From Reticulitermes speratus (Eukaryota; Arthropoda; Insecta; Blattodea; Rhinotermitidae), in assembly GCA_021186555.1 (NCBI GenBank), contig JAJKFL010000006.1, positions 38,809,478 through 38,873,477 of the forward strand: a DNA stretch of 64,000 bases, in the 5' to 3' direction. The stretch's first letter is position 1. Each line of letters starts with the position of its first letter. Positions 10,930 through 22,354 of the stretch are shown here, piece by piece. Made by a program: the position numbers and the translations under genes. Below the pieces are notes generated by a model, which made no database searches, was not told where the DNA came from, and saw only the letters and a program-made list of their open reading frames with translations.

Positions 10930-12175
10930 AGGGTTAATATAATGCATGTTGACAATCAGTGCCATTTATTTTATTGTAATAATTGTCTAGATATTATAAC
11001 ACAAGACTTTGCAAATGCAGACCGGCCATGAAGACGTTCGAGAACACTGTCCAAAGGCTGCGTATCGGTTTCTCGATATTTTTGAGTCAGCAGTGGACGA
11101 GATCCATTGCTTTATGTCCATATTATACAATGTTATTCAAGTTAATCACCAATGTGATATGTATGGGTCAAGCAAGGCACCTTGTTCCCTAGAAAACAAG
11201 ATGAAACTGATGAATGGGACACCTTAAGGGGGCATTCTTCATGCTGCTCACCTGACTCACATCTGAGGAACATACAGTATTTCAGGTTCGCTTTATCACA
11301 TAAATTCCAGTGTTACACTCACCGCAGAAAGCACTGTAATTTTTACGTTAGATGGCCACCGTTCTCACTTCCGAAATGCCACAGCCACGGGTTGGGAGAA
11401 TCATGTGACCCTTTATTGCCTGCAGCCATACAGCACCCACAAAACGTAATCACTCGTAGTAGTATTTATGAGGTCTTTCGAAACTAAGGCTCAGACACTT
11501 CAGTAATGGATCCGGACCAATTTGGGAGTTTTGTCAGTGTCTACCAGACCGGGGAGCTCGTCGGCAGAGCTCATACCAAACCGGCTGCAGCTTATTTTGC
11601 TGACAATGGTTCCCGAAAATTTGGGCTGTTCCCCTGCTATAGAAATAATTTCAGAACTCGCGATTTTAAAAGTTCTGAATAAAGCAAAAGTGAGTGACAT
11701 CATATCATCACACCATGCCAAAAAAAAGAGCGCTGTCTAGGGATGTTAATATTTCTTAACAGAAGCAGACTGTTGCGAGAAAAATAAGCACTGAAAGTAC
11801 CGAAATCACCCATATACGAAATAGTCGCGACAACCTCAAGAAAGGGACCCATATCCGAGCGAAGCAAGAAAGACAAAACACGGAAAACACCTCGCAGTAA
11901 TGACACTAATTCGCAAGACAAAGATTCCAAACTCTGAAGAATCGTCATCATAATTTCAGTAAAAGAAGGTTCAGCGCGATAATTCTGAGGAGTACATCGA
12001 AGAGAGAGATCTAAGTGATGACGAGGCAGTCCTATAACCAATTTATCGGACATGGTTATTCTCGGATGATTACGAAAGTCAAAATTGGATTAAACGTGCG
12101 GTGTAAAAAAATACGCATACACAGGTTGTACTGACTCCAAAATTGGGCACTTTGTGTATCAGTTAGATATGAAGT
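10930..12175 (+). pseudogene. pogo/Tigger-type (DDE) transposase relic, C-terminal two thirds
   Basis: Conceptual translation in shifting frames follows a pogo-like transposase in order: a FANAD region (first catalytic Asp), MKLMNGTP, ILHAAH, LTLDGHRSH (second Asp, the DGHxSH signature), LQPYSTHK, FMRSFETK, ELVGRAHTKPAAA, NGSRKFGLFPCYRN, then a basic Ser-rich tail and LFSDDYESQNWIKRAV / AYTGCTDSKIGHFV. The last part matches the PHD-like C-terminal finger found in some pogo transposases, here with cysteines lost. Several frameshifts and stops make it an old fossil. The N-terminal psq domain and terminal repeats were not located. Confidence 0.7.
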
Positions 12176-13194
12176 AAACTCTATTCAACTATACATTTTT
12201 TTGTAAATAAACAAACTACTCCAAATTAGAAACTTATATGTGATTAATTTGAGTCCAACCATTTTCTTTTTCAATTTTTGATACTCGTAAAACGTACTTT
12301 TAATAATGCTGTCATTATAAGATGCAGGTAACAAAACAACAAATAACGAGCTCTCATTATTTGATTGCAGTTCTGTTTGTTTCATTAGTGTTGTAAACGT
12401 TTCAAGAACGTTGCCAAATGAGGCGCCTATCGACTATAGATCTACATTTTAAAAACTTTAATTTTGTATGAAACGTTGATATGGCTAATTTTACTTAAGT
12501 ATGGATATGGTTAATTTTAACTTAGTACACAGGAAAATAATTTATATCTATGTCATAAAACCTTTACTGTTTATATGACATAAATTTGTAAAAAAAAAAT
12601 ATCACATTTAGTTCAACCACGAACAAAATCATAGCGTTTACCTCTTCCTTCTAACAGACGACTGTCATTCTGACTGCTGATTTAAAACAATTACAATTAA
12701 TTTTCCTCCCTTAAGACGACGGACAATGTGTCACAGCCATAACGTAATATCAGTGGAGCAAAGTAATTGTTTTGTAGAGTTTAGTTTGCTAAGACTTGGA
12801 ATGCAAGCAAGACGATATCAAGATTGCGATATTCAGAGATCTGACGTCCTGCCTTTTGGCACATAGGTAGACTAGCAACATCTGTTGCTTCCATCTTCAG
12901 AAAACCCTAATTTTCGAGGCTGCAGTATCGAAGATATGAAGTCTCTAGGCTATTTACGAATGTTGCTACACCGTGAAAATTTCGGGGTCAGCGTTCTGTC
13001 TCAGGGTATTTTGTACAACAGCTGTCACTCTTGACGTCTCTCGTTGAACTGCCTGTCATTATCCACACACTCTAGAATTACAATAACAGCTTCCAGCGGC
13101 CATGCGCTTGGCAGCCACAGCAGTTACCATTGAAATGAAACGTCAAACGTCGTGACTAGGTGAGGTTTACGTTCTGAAGGCGGCGAATGTGAAG

Positions 13195-13300
13195 GTTACG
13201 GTCCTCCGGGGTGTAACGTCGTGTATTTAGCTAGAGAGCTACCACAATTTCGAAGGGACCTGCTGTCTCCATCTTCAGGGTAGAAGTGTAATGTAGCAAT
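13195..13300 (-). mobile_element. PLE-type end with hammerhead-like core (GGAGGCAGCAG family)
   Basis: On the minus strand: CCTGAAGATGGAGACAGCAG followed by GTCCCTTCGAAATTGTGG. CTGAAGA and GAAA are in place with a weakened stem II. Related pieces with the same GATGGAGGCAGCAG block occur at 13435, 36685, 38970, 45355 and 48240, so this is a repeated family. Confidence 0.45.
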
Positions 13301-13511
13301 GAAGGGAGGCCTACATGACATAAGGAAGTAAGGGCCACCGGCGCCCATTGGTTCGGTCGTTGCCCTGGTTACCGCCGTCCCTTCTACTTATCATGCAACC
13401 TAACATATATCACGAGCCGCTTGCTCTTCTATCATGAAGATGGAGGCAATAATCACAAAAATAAAGACCAACCATATACGCTGTTTCGGAGCTACCCAAA
13501 CTACTTTCAAT

Positions 13512-13553
13512 ATATCTAGAACTTGTTTCGGCCCATCCGGGCTATTACCAAGG
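13512..13553 (-). ncRNA. Degenerate hammerhead-like site
   Basis: On the minus strand CTTGGTAAT-AGCCC-GGAT-GGGC-CGAAACAAGTTCT keeps stem II and GAAAC, with CTGATGA altered to CTTGGTA. It lies beside an AT microsatellite. Confidence 0.4.
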
Positions 13554-13574
13554 AGCTCAATATAATACACCTAA

Positions 13575-13766
13575 ATATATATACATATATATATATATAT
13601 CTTACAACATAGCTGAAAAGCACGACGTAGTTTTTCAGATAAAGACTGTTAGATAATTCTGTTAAAAAAGGTTGTTGCTTTTTACGCTACGTGATGTCAA
13701 TGAATGTGTGTAGGCTGTATGTATGTATACGCATATAAGTGTTATGTATGTATGTCTAGGCCTATG

Positions 13767-13802
<36 letters not shown>
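13575..13802. repeat. Two (TA)n microsatellite tracts
   Basis: Nearly pure TA runs at 13575-13600 and 13773-13802, the second preceded by imperfect tatg repeats from about 13710. Confidence 0.95.
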
Positions 13803-13804
<2 letters not shown>

Positions 13805-14395
13805 TTCGGTCATATGAGTGATAGACTTTCAATTGTGAACCTATTAACTGATCCAATACGTCATATTTGTATACTGACAGTAGATGGGTGTGCTGTGTCC
13901 AAACATCCAAGAAATCTTTAAAATTATTTAAATATGTTACAGTGTTGGTCAACGGGGCATCATATAGGCCTACTGCAGACAGCAACTCGTCACAACGTCT
14001 GTTGATGCAGAACTGCTAATTACATTCTGCCTAACACGAAACAATAACCAGTCTTATAATCTGGTGATGGAATGTAGAAGTTGGAAGAGACTACTCCGAG
14101 AAATATAAGAAGAGGAGAACAAGTAATATTATAAACGTCAGTCACTACACACAAACAACGACACGTTCCTCATGCTACGATATGGACAAAATTGTGTGCG
14201 GCAGTGTACTGGACTCCATCAGTTGAAACTCGCCCGAGGTACATCGCATTTTTCGTTACTTAAAACAGAACCATGAGAGGACATTTTTTACAAAATTTTA
14301 AATACAATCAATATGTCGGGGCCCAAAGAACGGTGTGGTCCCACGCAGCCGCATTGATTGAGATGGTTTTAAACCGGTTCTCGCTAAGCATCGCT

Positions 14396-14433
14396 TCATC
14401 ATCACCATCATCATCATCATCATCATCACCATC
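14396..14433 (+). repeat. (ATC)n microsatellite
   Basis: About twelve ATC units with two ACC interruptions. The frame that reads it as poly-Ser is incidental. Confidence 0.95.
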
Positions 14434-15304
14434 TGGTAATCTTTACTATGAAAATTGAAGGATTAGGCACGTTCATTCCTGCGAATCCCATGATGGTCAC
14501 GGCGTGTCCATCGTCGTTTTGATCGTCCGATATCTCGTTGTCCCTTTCGTCAGTAAAGGAATTAAATTGTTTTTAAATTATCTTTCGAGTTTTGTAAATT
14601 CTTGCGTTCTTCCACTACATTTGCAGCTTTAAATTTTCCTTTGACGTCAGAATTTACTTGAATTACATATCTAGTCGCATGCCTGTTGAAAAATCAACGG
14701 GAAAATCTGATAATTCCAGCCTCAAAATATGAATCCTTTTAAATTAAGGCGTGTTGTTTAACAGACTTAAACATGCCTTCCACCGCCCTGAAATTACGGT
14801 GTTCAGTTCTACAACACACTATATACAAGACCTACAGCTTTGTGTGTGTGTGTGTGTGACGAACCACTTCTGCTGTTGATTGATATAATCTTTGCAATAA
14901 TTACAAATAAAACTGAAGGTTTGTACAGCTAATTATTGCGATTAAGAAACCTGTTATACGACATTATTGTTTAATTTGTCATGTCGTTAATATACATTCC
15001 CACTAATTACAATCTCTTAGAAATATTTTTAAGTAGCAGAAATTTTAGTTCCCCTCTTCAATTAGTGTACTTTATTGACACATATGCTTGCGTAAGTAGC
15101 TTGGAAGTTGACTGATTTAACAAATTACAGCATGCGAGATATGACGTTCAAAGAACAGTGCTGCTGTAGACGTAACATCCAGAAGAGTAACTCTTCACAC
15201 TTCATTATGATGATAAGGGATTAACTGAAAGAACCTACAGTGTTCACTTGTGATGTCCTTTACAGAACTTTCTCATAGTCCGTGCTAAGTTCTTCTTAGT
15301 TAAA
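14434..15304. other. No gene recognised
   Basis: AT-rich sequence with a short (TG)n run at 14841-14856. No coding or repeat family seen. Confidence 0.6.
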
Positions 15305-15594
15305 CAGATCTGTTACTACAAATTCTAAAAGGTTCTGACAATGGTATGTAATATTGAGAATTAATGGGTTTCTGGACTTTTTCCATCGTCCGGAAATCTA
15401 AAATAACTAGATAACACGACGTTTCGGAAACTGGATCTGCTTCCGTCCTCAGGTGAAGAGGGAGGGAAGACACCTACTCTGTTGGGTCCCTTAAATAGAG
15501 ATCCAGTTTCCGAAACGTCGTGTTATCTAGTTATTTTAGATTTCCGGACGATGGACAAAGTCCAGAAACCCATTAATTCTCAGATCTGTTACTA
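15305..15594. mobile_element. Penelope-like hairpin insertion with 14-bp target duplication
   Basis: The exact 14-bp direct repeat cagatctgttacta lies at 15305-15318 and 15581-15594. Between them is a 37-base single-copy tail (15319-15355) and then 84-bp inverted arms (15355-15438, 15499-15582) with about one mismatch and a 60-base spacer. The left arm and spacer on the minus strand carry CCTGAGGA...GGAAGC...GTTTCC-GAAACGTCG, the hammerhead-type core of PLE pseudo-LTRs. The right arm runs straight into the duplication. It looks complete as a minimal inverted pseudo-LTR unit and holds no reverse transcriptase. Confidence 0.8.
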
Positions 15595-15814
15595 TTTAAA
15601 CACGCCACTCCACCGCCACTTACTTTTCTCACTACAAAATCTTCGCCTTCATGGGGCTGACAGTGTTTAGTTATTGCACTCGTTACAAGCTAATTTGCAC
15701 TTGCGTGCCAATAGAGAAGTCCACATGTTCCAAATAAGTAACGCACACAAATATGTATAGGCCTAACACTGAAAACGGCCTCCATCCAATACTGTAAAAA
15801 TAACTTCACAGCAT

Positions 15815-16245
15815 AAACGATGCTGCTATCTAACTCTGTAAAGCACACTCCTTTTTAAGAAACTAATATTTCCTTTTATGTAACCAAAAAATCCATTACC
15901 GTCTTCACAGGTGCCCGCCACGTGTCCCTGTCCTGAGCCAGATTAATCCAGTCCACGCCCTTTCATCCTCTTCTTTAGTCCATTTTAATATCATTCTCCC
16001 ATCTAAGCCTAGATGTTAAAAGTAGTCTCTTTCCCTCAGGTTTCCCCACCAAAACCGCGTATGAACTCTCCTGTCCCCCATACGTGTGACATGCCCCGCC
16101 CATCTTAATCTTCTTGATTTGATCACCCCCAGTTTGGTGACAAGTAAAAATCATGAAACTCCTCGTTATGCAATTCCGGTCCCCTGGCATATCCTTCGTA
16201 TTAGGCCTAAATATCTTCTTCCACACTCTATTCTTAAACACCTTC
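15815..16245 (-). mobile_element. LINE 3' end (C-terminal coding part), decayed
   Basis: Minus-strand translation gives FKNRVWKKIF, KKIKMGGACH, KPEGKR, RLRWENDIKMD and, after stops, VDWINLAQDRDTWRA. This block is the conserved C-terminus of a common arthropod endonuclease/reverse-transcriptase LINE group. The catalytic domains are absent (5' truncation) and the frame is broken. Four other 3' ends of this kind lie at 36, 59.1, 59.7 and 60.6 kb. Clade not resolved. Confidence 0.75.
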
Positions 16246-16260
16246 GAACATCAGTTCCTT

Positions 16261-16412
16261 TACAACCGGGGAGAGAGGCTCCGGTACCTAAATGGGCCCC
16301 AGAGCTCTTCTGGTCGCTGTGGAGAAGAGAAAAACTACTGCTCCTGACAGGAATCAAATTCCGATTCCTCAGCTGCGCACCGTGCCAATCACTATACCGT
16401 CTCCGATCAGTA
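16261..16412 (-). mobile_element. SINE-A fragment
   Basis: The minus strand shows the head with GGAATTTGATTCC in the B-box position and part of the body (GAGCTCTGGGGCCC). It directly abuts the LINE 3' end. Confidence 0.6.
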
Positions 16413-16589
16413 GTGTAGTGAAACAACACGGTTCTGTAGTACACAATGTGAACAGGTAAGAGTGGAATGATCATGCAAGGTATATCCACTACATATGGTT
16501 GTTATAAGGAAGGCAGGAACCGTATAGAGAGGGGAGAACACCGCTCCCCTTGAACCCCTACATACAGCTACGTTAATCAGCAGCTGTCA

Positions 16590-17083
16590 GAACTGGGAAA
16601 GCCCCGTCCAGGTTGTGGGCTGCGGGCTGGGTTATCAGGAGAATGGGTTTAGATTCCCGGCACTCCACGGCATCCAGACCCGCTCTGGAACACACTCACC
16701 TCCTGGCGGCAAAGCGAAGGGACCGTGAACCTGACAGCCCAGTACCATGAATAAGAAAGTAGGGAAGTTATATTTCCACTCCCTCACATGTTTACACGAT
16801 GTAGTGTTTAAATAAGCATCCAGGAGCAACTTTGCTTCTGCCTCTGTATCAGCTCTGGTAGTAATACGTTCTATCCACAATAATTGCGTATCTGCACCAA
16901 GGAGGAATGCAAGATTTCAAACGTAGAGTGAAGATCTGGCTTCGATTCCCTGGATTTTTTTCTTCGCCATATAGTTCAGCACGGATATAACCGGCCAGCC
17001 TTCTTTCCAAATAATACCACGCATTCCCTACCAGTGAATAAAATTCTGGGGTACAAAGCCGACCACCCACCTTCATCTAGAAC
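16590..17083 (+). mobile_element. Two diverged SINE-A fragments in tandem orientation
   Basis: The first piece (about 16590-16790) has a degenerate B box (gggtttagattcccgg) and body atccagacccgctctgg. The second (about 16917-17083) has cttcgattccctgg and ends ccacccaccttcatctag. Both lack clear tails and duplications. Confidence 0.5.
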
Positions 17084-17244
17084 ACGTTGGAATGCGTCGA
17101 ACTTTATTGCCATATCGGACTAGCAACAAGGTGCATAAGATTATGGATTCCCTCTTAGGCTGTGCAGCCTGTAGCCATGGTAAGAGGGCTTCAAATCATT
17201 TCAGAACCATAAAATGCACCATGCCAAAGAGGAGTGTTTTAAAT

Positions 17245-17314
17245 TACTACTACTTACTACTACTACTACTACTACTACTAATAATAATAATAATAATAAA
17301 TAAATAATAATAAT
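17245..17314 (+). repeat. (TAC)n(TAA)n compound microsatellite
   Basis: About 11 TAC/ACT units run directly into about 9 TAA units. Confidence 0.95.
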
Positions 17315-18542
17315 ATGCTATCATAATGACCATCCAAATTTAAACTGTAAATTCAATAAATGTGCGTGCTATGTATTTGAAGAAACTTCTCGGACAGTTG
17401 CGTTCATATTAAGATATTAAACTTCACAGCAGTAGGCCTGTACACTAAACCATAGTGCTATGTAGAAGTACGCTGTGAACTGTTGGCGGTAAATGTGGAC
17501 ACTGCAAACACCGACTTAAGCATACCTTCCGCTACCTTTGATTTTGCTATCTTCTACACCTGTTCACAAGTGTGACAGCTCTACTAATGACTAACATACA
17601 TAAACACACAAAATAAAGCGTTAGCTTTTTATAGGCATACTAGCAACGACCCCCGTCATATAACGGGCTGACAATGATATTCACGCCAACTTACGTCAGG
17701 TTCTGTCGTAAGCATTGGAACCCGGGTTGCGAAGTCACAAACCACGCCCCATCGTATCCACGGCACTCAGGTAACATGTAACCATGTAACCATGGAAATC
17801 CCGTAACCAGTAACATAGATAACCGCTCCCCCGGCGACTTGATAATCGGGGCCCCCAATAATTATCACTGAAGTTACTCCCACATATCTCACAATACTGC
17901 CAAATTGTACTATTATGTATGTTTTGCTCCCCCCCCCCCCCAGCGCCTTTGGGTCTGCGGTGCCCTTATATATGCCACTGCCCGTAACCATGGAAACCAC
18001 GGTTTTGACGTCACTCACAAAAGAAGCTGTAACGTTACCATGGCAATGTAGTCACTCACTCAATCACACCAAGCTCACTATATAAGTTGGATAAAATATT
18101 ATCATTATTATTATTATTATATTATTGTGCTCAGCCTGCAAGTTAATAAACTGAATTGAGTGAATTAAACTGAATTATTGTGCCCGAAAAGAAAAATCTG
18201 CAGGCACTATTTTGTATTTACCCGATATCCAAGCAACGGTGTTGCAACCGAGCGTTGGGTTACTTCGAGTGTGCCAGAAATGACTTAGTACAGAATTTTC
18301 AGACATTCTGCCGAAGGTGTTTGGGTTTCCGCATGGGTTTTCCTGATGTGTGGCGGAAACTCCGTAACACAACAGGCAAAGAAACTGATTTGGATTCAAC
18401 CCAATGCAAGTAATACCAAAATTAAGATTATTGCCTATTTCTCCTTCCTAAAAGGAACGACTATTGTATTTACATTTTTCCCCTATTATTACTAGTTTTC
18501 ACGATACCGAGATTAAGGAGACGGAATGTGTTTCGATTTTCG
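17315..18542. other. No gene recognised; unclassified repeat piece
   Basis: A segment at 17842-17885 (cggggcccccaataattatc) is similar to 60900-60940, pointing to an unclassified interspersed repeat. A 13-base C run lies at 17929-17941 and (ATT)n at 18102-18124. Nothing else seen. Confidence 0.5.
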
Positions 18543-18751
18543 GCATGGCAAGAAATTTCTTCTTCTCCAAAACATCCGCGACGACTCTAAGGCCCAGCCA
18601 GTCTCTTATTCAATGGTTACCGAGGGCACCACTCCTGGGGTAAAGAGTCAAGCCGACCTGTCACCTCCATCCACAGCCTAGGTTAAGAATAAATGGAGTT
18701 CCACGTCCGGTCATGACTTCATGGTGTCCACACGGACAACTATATCGCTGT
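18543..18751 (+). mobile_element. SINE-A, head missing
   Basis: The body from ccaaaacatccgcgacgac through cacctccatccacagccta and the pre-tail cggacaactat is recognisable; tail repeats are eroded. Confidence 0.6.
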
Positions 18752-19083
18752 TTGATGGTAGGCCCACACGCCAAAACGATATCAGTTTCTGTCCACTGGA
18801 ATTCCCACATCTACAGAAAGGGTAGCTCAATCGATCTTCTTTACAACACGCATGGATTTGCCGATATGATAGAAACAAGACTGATATCTTAGCTGTCCAG
18901 AATTCCTCACCTCGAAGGCCTGGACACCCCTCGCCGCCGCTTGCATAGCCCGATGAATTGTCTCCCTTGCAGTTTCAACAGAAATAGTCCGGCCGGCCCC
19001 CTGCCAACAGGATGCACTTCACCAGTCCTCACATTCAAACTGCATTCGTTCGTGGTTTATACAGGTCAGCTGGTATTGTCAGG

Positions 19084-19873
19084 CTGTTCCTGTGCTTAAT
19101 TAAGCTGCACACCGTAAAGTTGTCCCTGTGCTAAATTAGGCAGCACAGTGTAAAGACGGTCCTTGGTTTAATTAAGCACCATACTGAAAATCTGTTCTGT
19201 GTTTAGGTAAGCACCGCTTTTAAAGGTTTTTTTGTCTTTAATCAAGCACTACATTTAAAATGAGTTGCGCTTAATTAAGTAAAGTAGTATAAATATGATT
19301 GTAAGCTTAAATAAGTGAATTTGTTCCTAAGCTTATTTAAGCACCATAACACTCCCGTACGCTTAATTAAGCTTCATATTGTAAATTTTTTTCCTGTGCT
19401 TATTTAAGCGCCATATTGTAAAGATTTTCCTCTGTTTAATAAGTACTATGCAGTAAAGTTGTTCCCGTTTAAGAGCCACATTACAAAGATGTCCTTATGC
19501 TTAAATAAGCACCACCACGCTATAAAGATAGTTCTATGCTTAAATAAGGATCAAAATGTAACGTTGTCCTTGGCCGTGCCATGGCTGAGGCGGTTAGTCG
19601 CCGGCCTCTCACCGCGAAGGAGTCAGTCCATGTGGGACTTCTGGTGGACAAATTGGCACTGGGACAGGTTTTTCCCTCGAGTACTTCGGTTTTCCCCTGT
19701 CAGTTTCATTCCACCGGTGCTCCATTACAAGGAAAAACGAAAAAACTATCATCTTCGTCACAGGGTTGCACAATAAGCCTCAAAGCTGCGGTGCGTCCGT
19801 AGCATCTGCTGCGGGGCCCTGCACAAAAACAAAGAGGTGTCCTTGTGCTAATTAGGCACCACGTCTTTAAGAA
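19084..19873. repeat. Degenerate tandem array of a SINE-A tail unit, about 15 copies
   Basis: Units of about 31-39 bp follow the pattern ttgtccctgtgcttaattaa then gcaccatactgtaaag, repeated about 15 times with strong divergence. Each centres on the palindrome gcttaattaagc. The same unit occurs singly at the 3' end of SINE-A copies (for example 26360-26400, 39105-39140, 50930-50960), which suggests the array grew from a SINE-A tail. It is interrupted by SINE-D at 19573-19837. Confidence 0.75.
19573..19837 (+). mobile_element. SINE-D inserted in the tandem array
   Basis: It starts gccgtgccatggctgaggcg, a tRNA-like 5' half with the A-box-like TGGCTGAGGCGG, has a body ending cagggttgcacaataagcc and a short A-rich tail. 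The 8-bp repeat tgtccttg flanks it (19565-19572, 19838-19845) and is itself part of the array unit, so insertion came after array growth. Confidence 0.8.
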
Positions 19874-19924
19874 ACATTGAAGCTAGAGGTACAGCTCCAC
19901 ACATTATTAACCCTGGCATTATCT

Positions 19925-20117
19925 GAAAATGAGGGGGTCAGCATAATGCGCTGCCAGCGCCCCCGGATTGGACAGGATGTTGGGTGGGTCCCAGAGACGA
20001 TCTAAACGATGTAGAGAAGAATAAAACGCTTGCATCTGTCAGGAATCGAACTGCAATTCTTTGTTCGACCTGCTATTAGCGTAGTTATTATTCCAACTCA
20101 GCTATCTCGGAGCCCCA
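19925..20117 (-). mobile_element. SINE-A fragment
   Basis: The minus strand gives a tRNA-like head (CCGAGATAGCTGAGTTGG), a diverged B box and the body to the GGGTGGGTCCCAG block. Tail absent. Confidence 0.6.
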
Positions 20118-20214
20118 TACTATTGTTAGACAAGTAAAATCTATGCGGTTAACACGGACTGCAAGAGTATTTCGTACTCGGATAAAAAGATAAGAAATTA
20201 ATACACTACATTGG

Positions 20215-20330
20215 TGGGGAAATGTCTTCAAAATCTGTCAATTGGAAGATTAGGAACGAGGTGGCAGGATAACATTAAAATGAGTGACGTGAGGGCGGAA
20301 GCTGGAGGCAACTGCAACGCTCAACCGTAA
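20215..20330 (+). mobile_element. Possible LINE C-terminal fragment
   Basis: One frame reads IGRLGTRWQDNIKMSDVRAE, similar in spacing to the RPRRRWEDNIKMD block of the LINE 3' ends elsewhere in this window. Only about 35 codons are comparable. Confidence 0.35.
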
Positions 20331-20585
20331 CGTTCTGTTACTAGAGAATCAGAAATGAGTCGTCCTTTATTACTGTTTCGATAATACGCCTTATTTTTAG
20401 GCCAATATTTGGGTCTTTTGTAATGACACCTATCTGTTACGAGGGTCAAGGTGTTAAGTCACCTCCCTGAAGATGTCAAAATTATGGCTTGAACAAGCCT
20501 GGTAAATGGCATACAGACACTCACCCACTTACGCAAGTCAGAATTGGGAATACACATTGTCAACTGTAGGCCTATATGTATATAA

Positions 20586-20818
20586 GCCACTCGCTACAGG
20601 CTAGACGATCCGGGGATCGAATCCCGGTGGGGGCGAGATTTTCCGGTAGGTCCAGACAGGCTCTGGGGCCCACTCAGCCTCCTGCACAATGGGTAACGGG
20701 TGTCTCGGGGGTAAATTGGCCGGGGCGTGGCGTTGCCCACCTATCCCATCTAGCGCCAAGGTTGAAGAAAAAGTAGAGCTATACTTCTACTCCCCCACTG
20801 GGCCTTCATACACTGTTA
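20586..20818 (+). mobile_element. SINE-A, well preserved, 5' edge truncated
   Basis: It carries a perfect B box (gggatcgaatcccgg), tccagacaggctctggggcc in the body and tacttctactcccccactgg before the end. TTTACC tail repeats are missing, so the 3' end is also shortened. Confidence 0.8.
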
Positions 20819-22350
20819 TTCCGGTTGAAATCCAAAGTCGAACACGCTGGAACATGATCGGCCACAGCATGACCGCCCCGCCGCCCGCGTTATCGTCCGG
20901 CTTTTATTCTCCGCCACCTTCGCCTCACTGCGCTTACTTTCCCGCTTGGGGAAATCCGGCGCGCGTTTCAAAAATTTTACCTCAATTTCGTTTTTACATT
21001 TTTAAAATTGGGTGAGTCTGAAATTGCCTAAGTTGGAGAGTGTCTGTACTTTACGGATTTAAAATAACTTATTTTGTACCAGCGTTATTATTACGACATG
21101 TGAATTCAAAATGCAAAGGTAGCTTAATAATGAAGTCTTTAAGTCAAGGATCTTTAAGAACAATCACTGGCGGTTTATTTAAATATTCTCCTGGGGAGAT
21201 TTGAGTAAAATATATCGATTATTAAAGATACATCACAAACGTTGTTACAAACGTCTATTGTAAAAGTCTGAAAAAGCGTTGTCGAAACAATTTAAACCTT
21301 TAAGGTTAGACGTCCATTTTTAAGTCCGAAGTTCATCTAAACAGCTGCCTATTTAATAAACTACTTCTTACCTTATTAAAACGCACTGAATCTCAAGCAG
21401 AAAGGTCAGTCGTTTAATCACTGTTCATTCTGAGAATAACAGCATACACAAAAACGGAATGTGTTGGCAACATAACGAATTTTTGAACGTAAAAGCAGGT
21501 GGTACATACAGTTGCCAATATATTTTAAAGGGCTAACTGTATGACAATATCAAACGGACCGCTATGGTAGCACGATAGCATTCAGGACACTCCCATTCCA
21601 TTTTCGAAAACGCCTACCGCTATAAAAACACGCGCACAAGGAACGTCTCACTTCCCACGACAGGCAACCTGTTCTGACACCCGGCGTTCCCATGGCAATT
21701 AAGCGCAAACAGAACTGACCAGTCATGAATCCAGAGAGAGGCCAGTAATTATTGTACATTAGGCAAATAGAAGGACGTAAGTCGATGGTTTTAGCGGAAA
21801 TTGCAGACAGGTAAATTGAAAACTAACACACGTTTTAGTAAATGGTAAAAGGGCGTAAGTATGTGTACGAAATGACTGGACACTGTCTCACTCAGTTCTT
21901 GACACTGCAGTCCTCTGAAGGAAACACAACACTCTAATTCTGTAAGCATATATATAAATATCTGCCTTCGAATTATTAACTGACTGACGTAGATAGTAGA
22001 GTAAGTGTGTTATTTTCGCAAATACACCTAATTTCGCACACAGAAGTATTTTTGATGCTGAACTCTGACCATGACTGATGGAACTTGTACCTCCAGACAC
22101 ACACGATATCTTGTGTATCAGTCGACGGACAGGAAGCGTGGATAGTGGTTGTGCAATGGTTTACAGTTATTTCTCTTTTTGAAATACTTCGCAGCATTCT
22201 GTTTATCGAGCATTTTGAATGTGAAATTTACGTAGTATAAATACGTTTATACCATTGAAAAGCTCTAAATATAGTGTAGTTTCGTTCTTATATGTACGCA
22301 TGTAATAGTTCTTGCATTGTTCACCCATTAAAGCCCGCCATATTACATAA
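20819..22350. other. No gene recognised
   Basis: A GC-richer patch (20875-20960) is followed by AT-rich sequence. Short open frames show no recognisable family, and I see no repeats. Confidence 0.55.
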
Positions 22351-22354
22351 TATA

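Noticed and set aside
20465-20500. Hammerhead at cctgaagatgtcaaaattat
   Set aside because: CTGAAGA is present, but the GAAA box reads GAAC and the stems do not pair. A PLE remnant is possible but unsupported.
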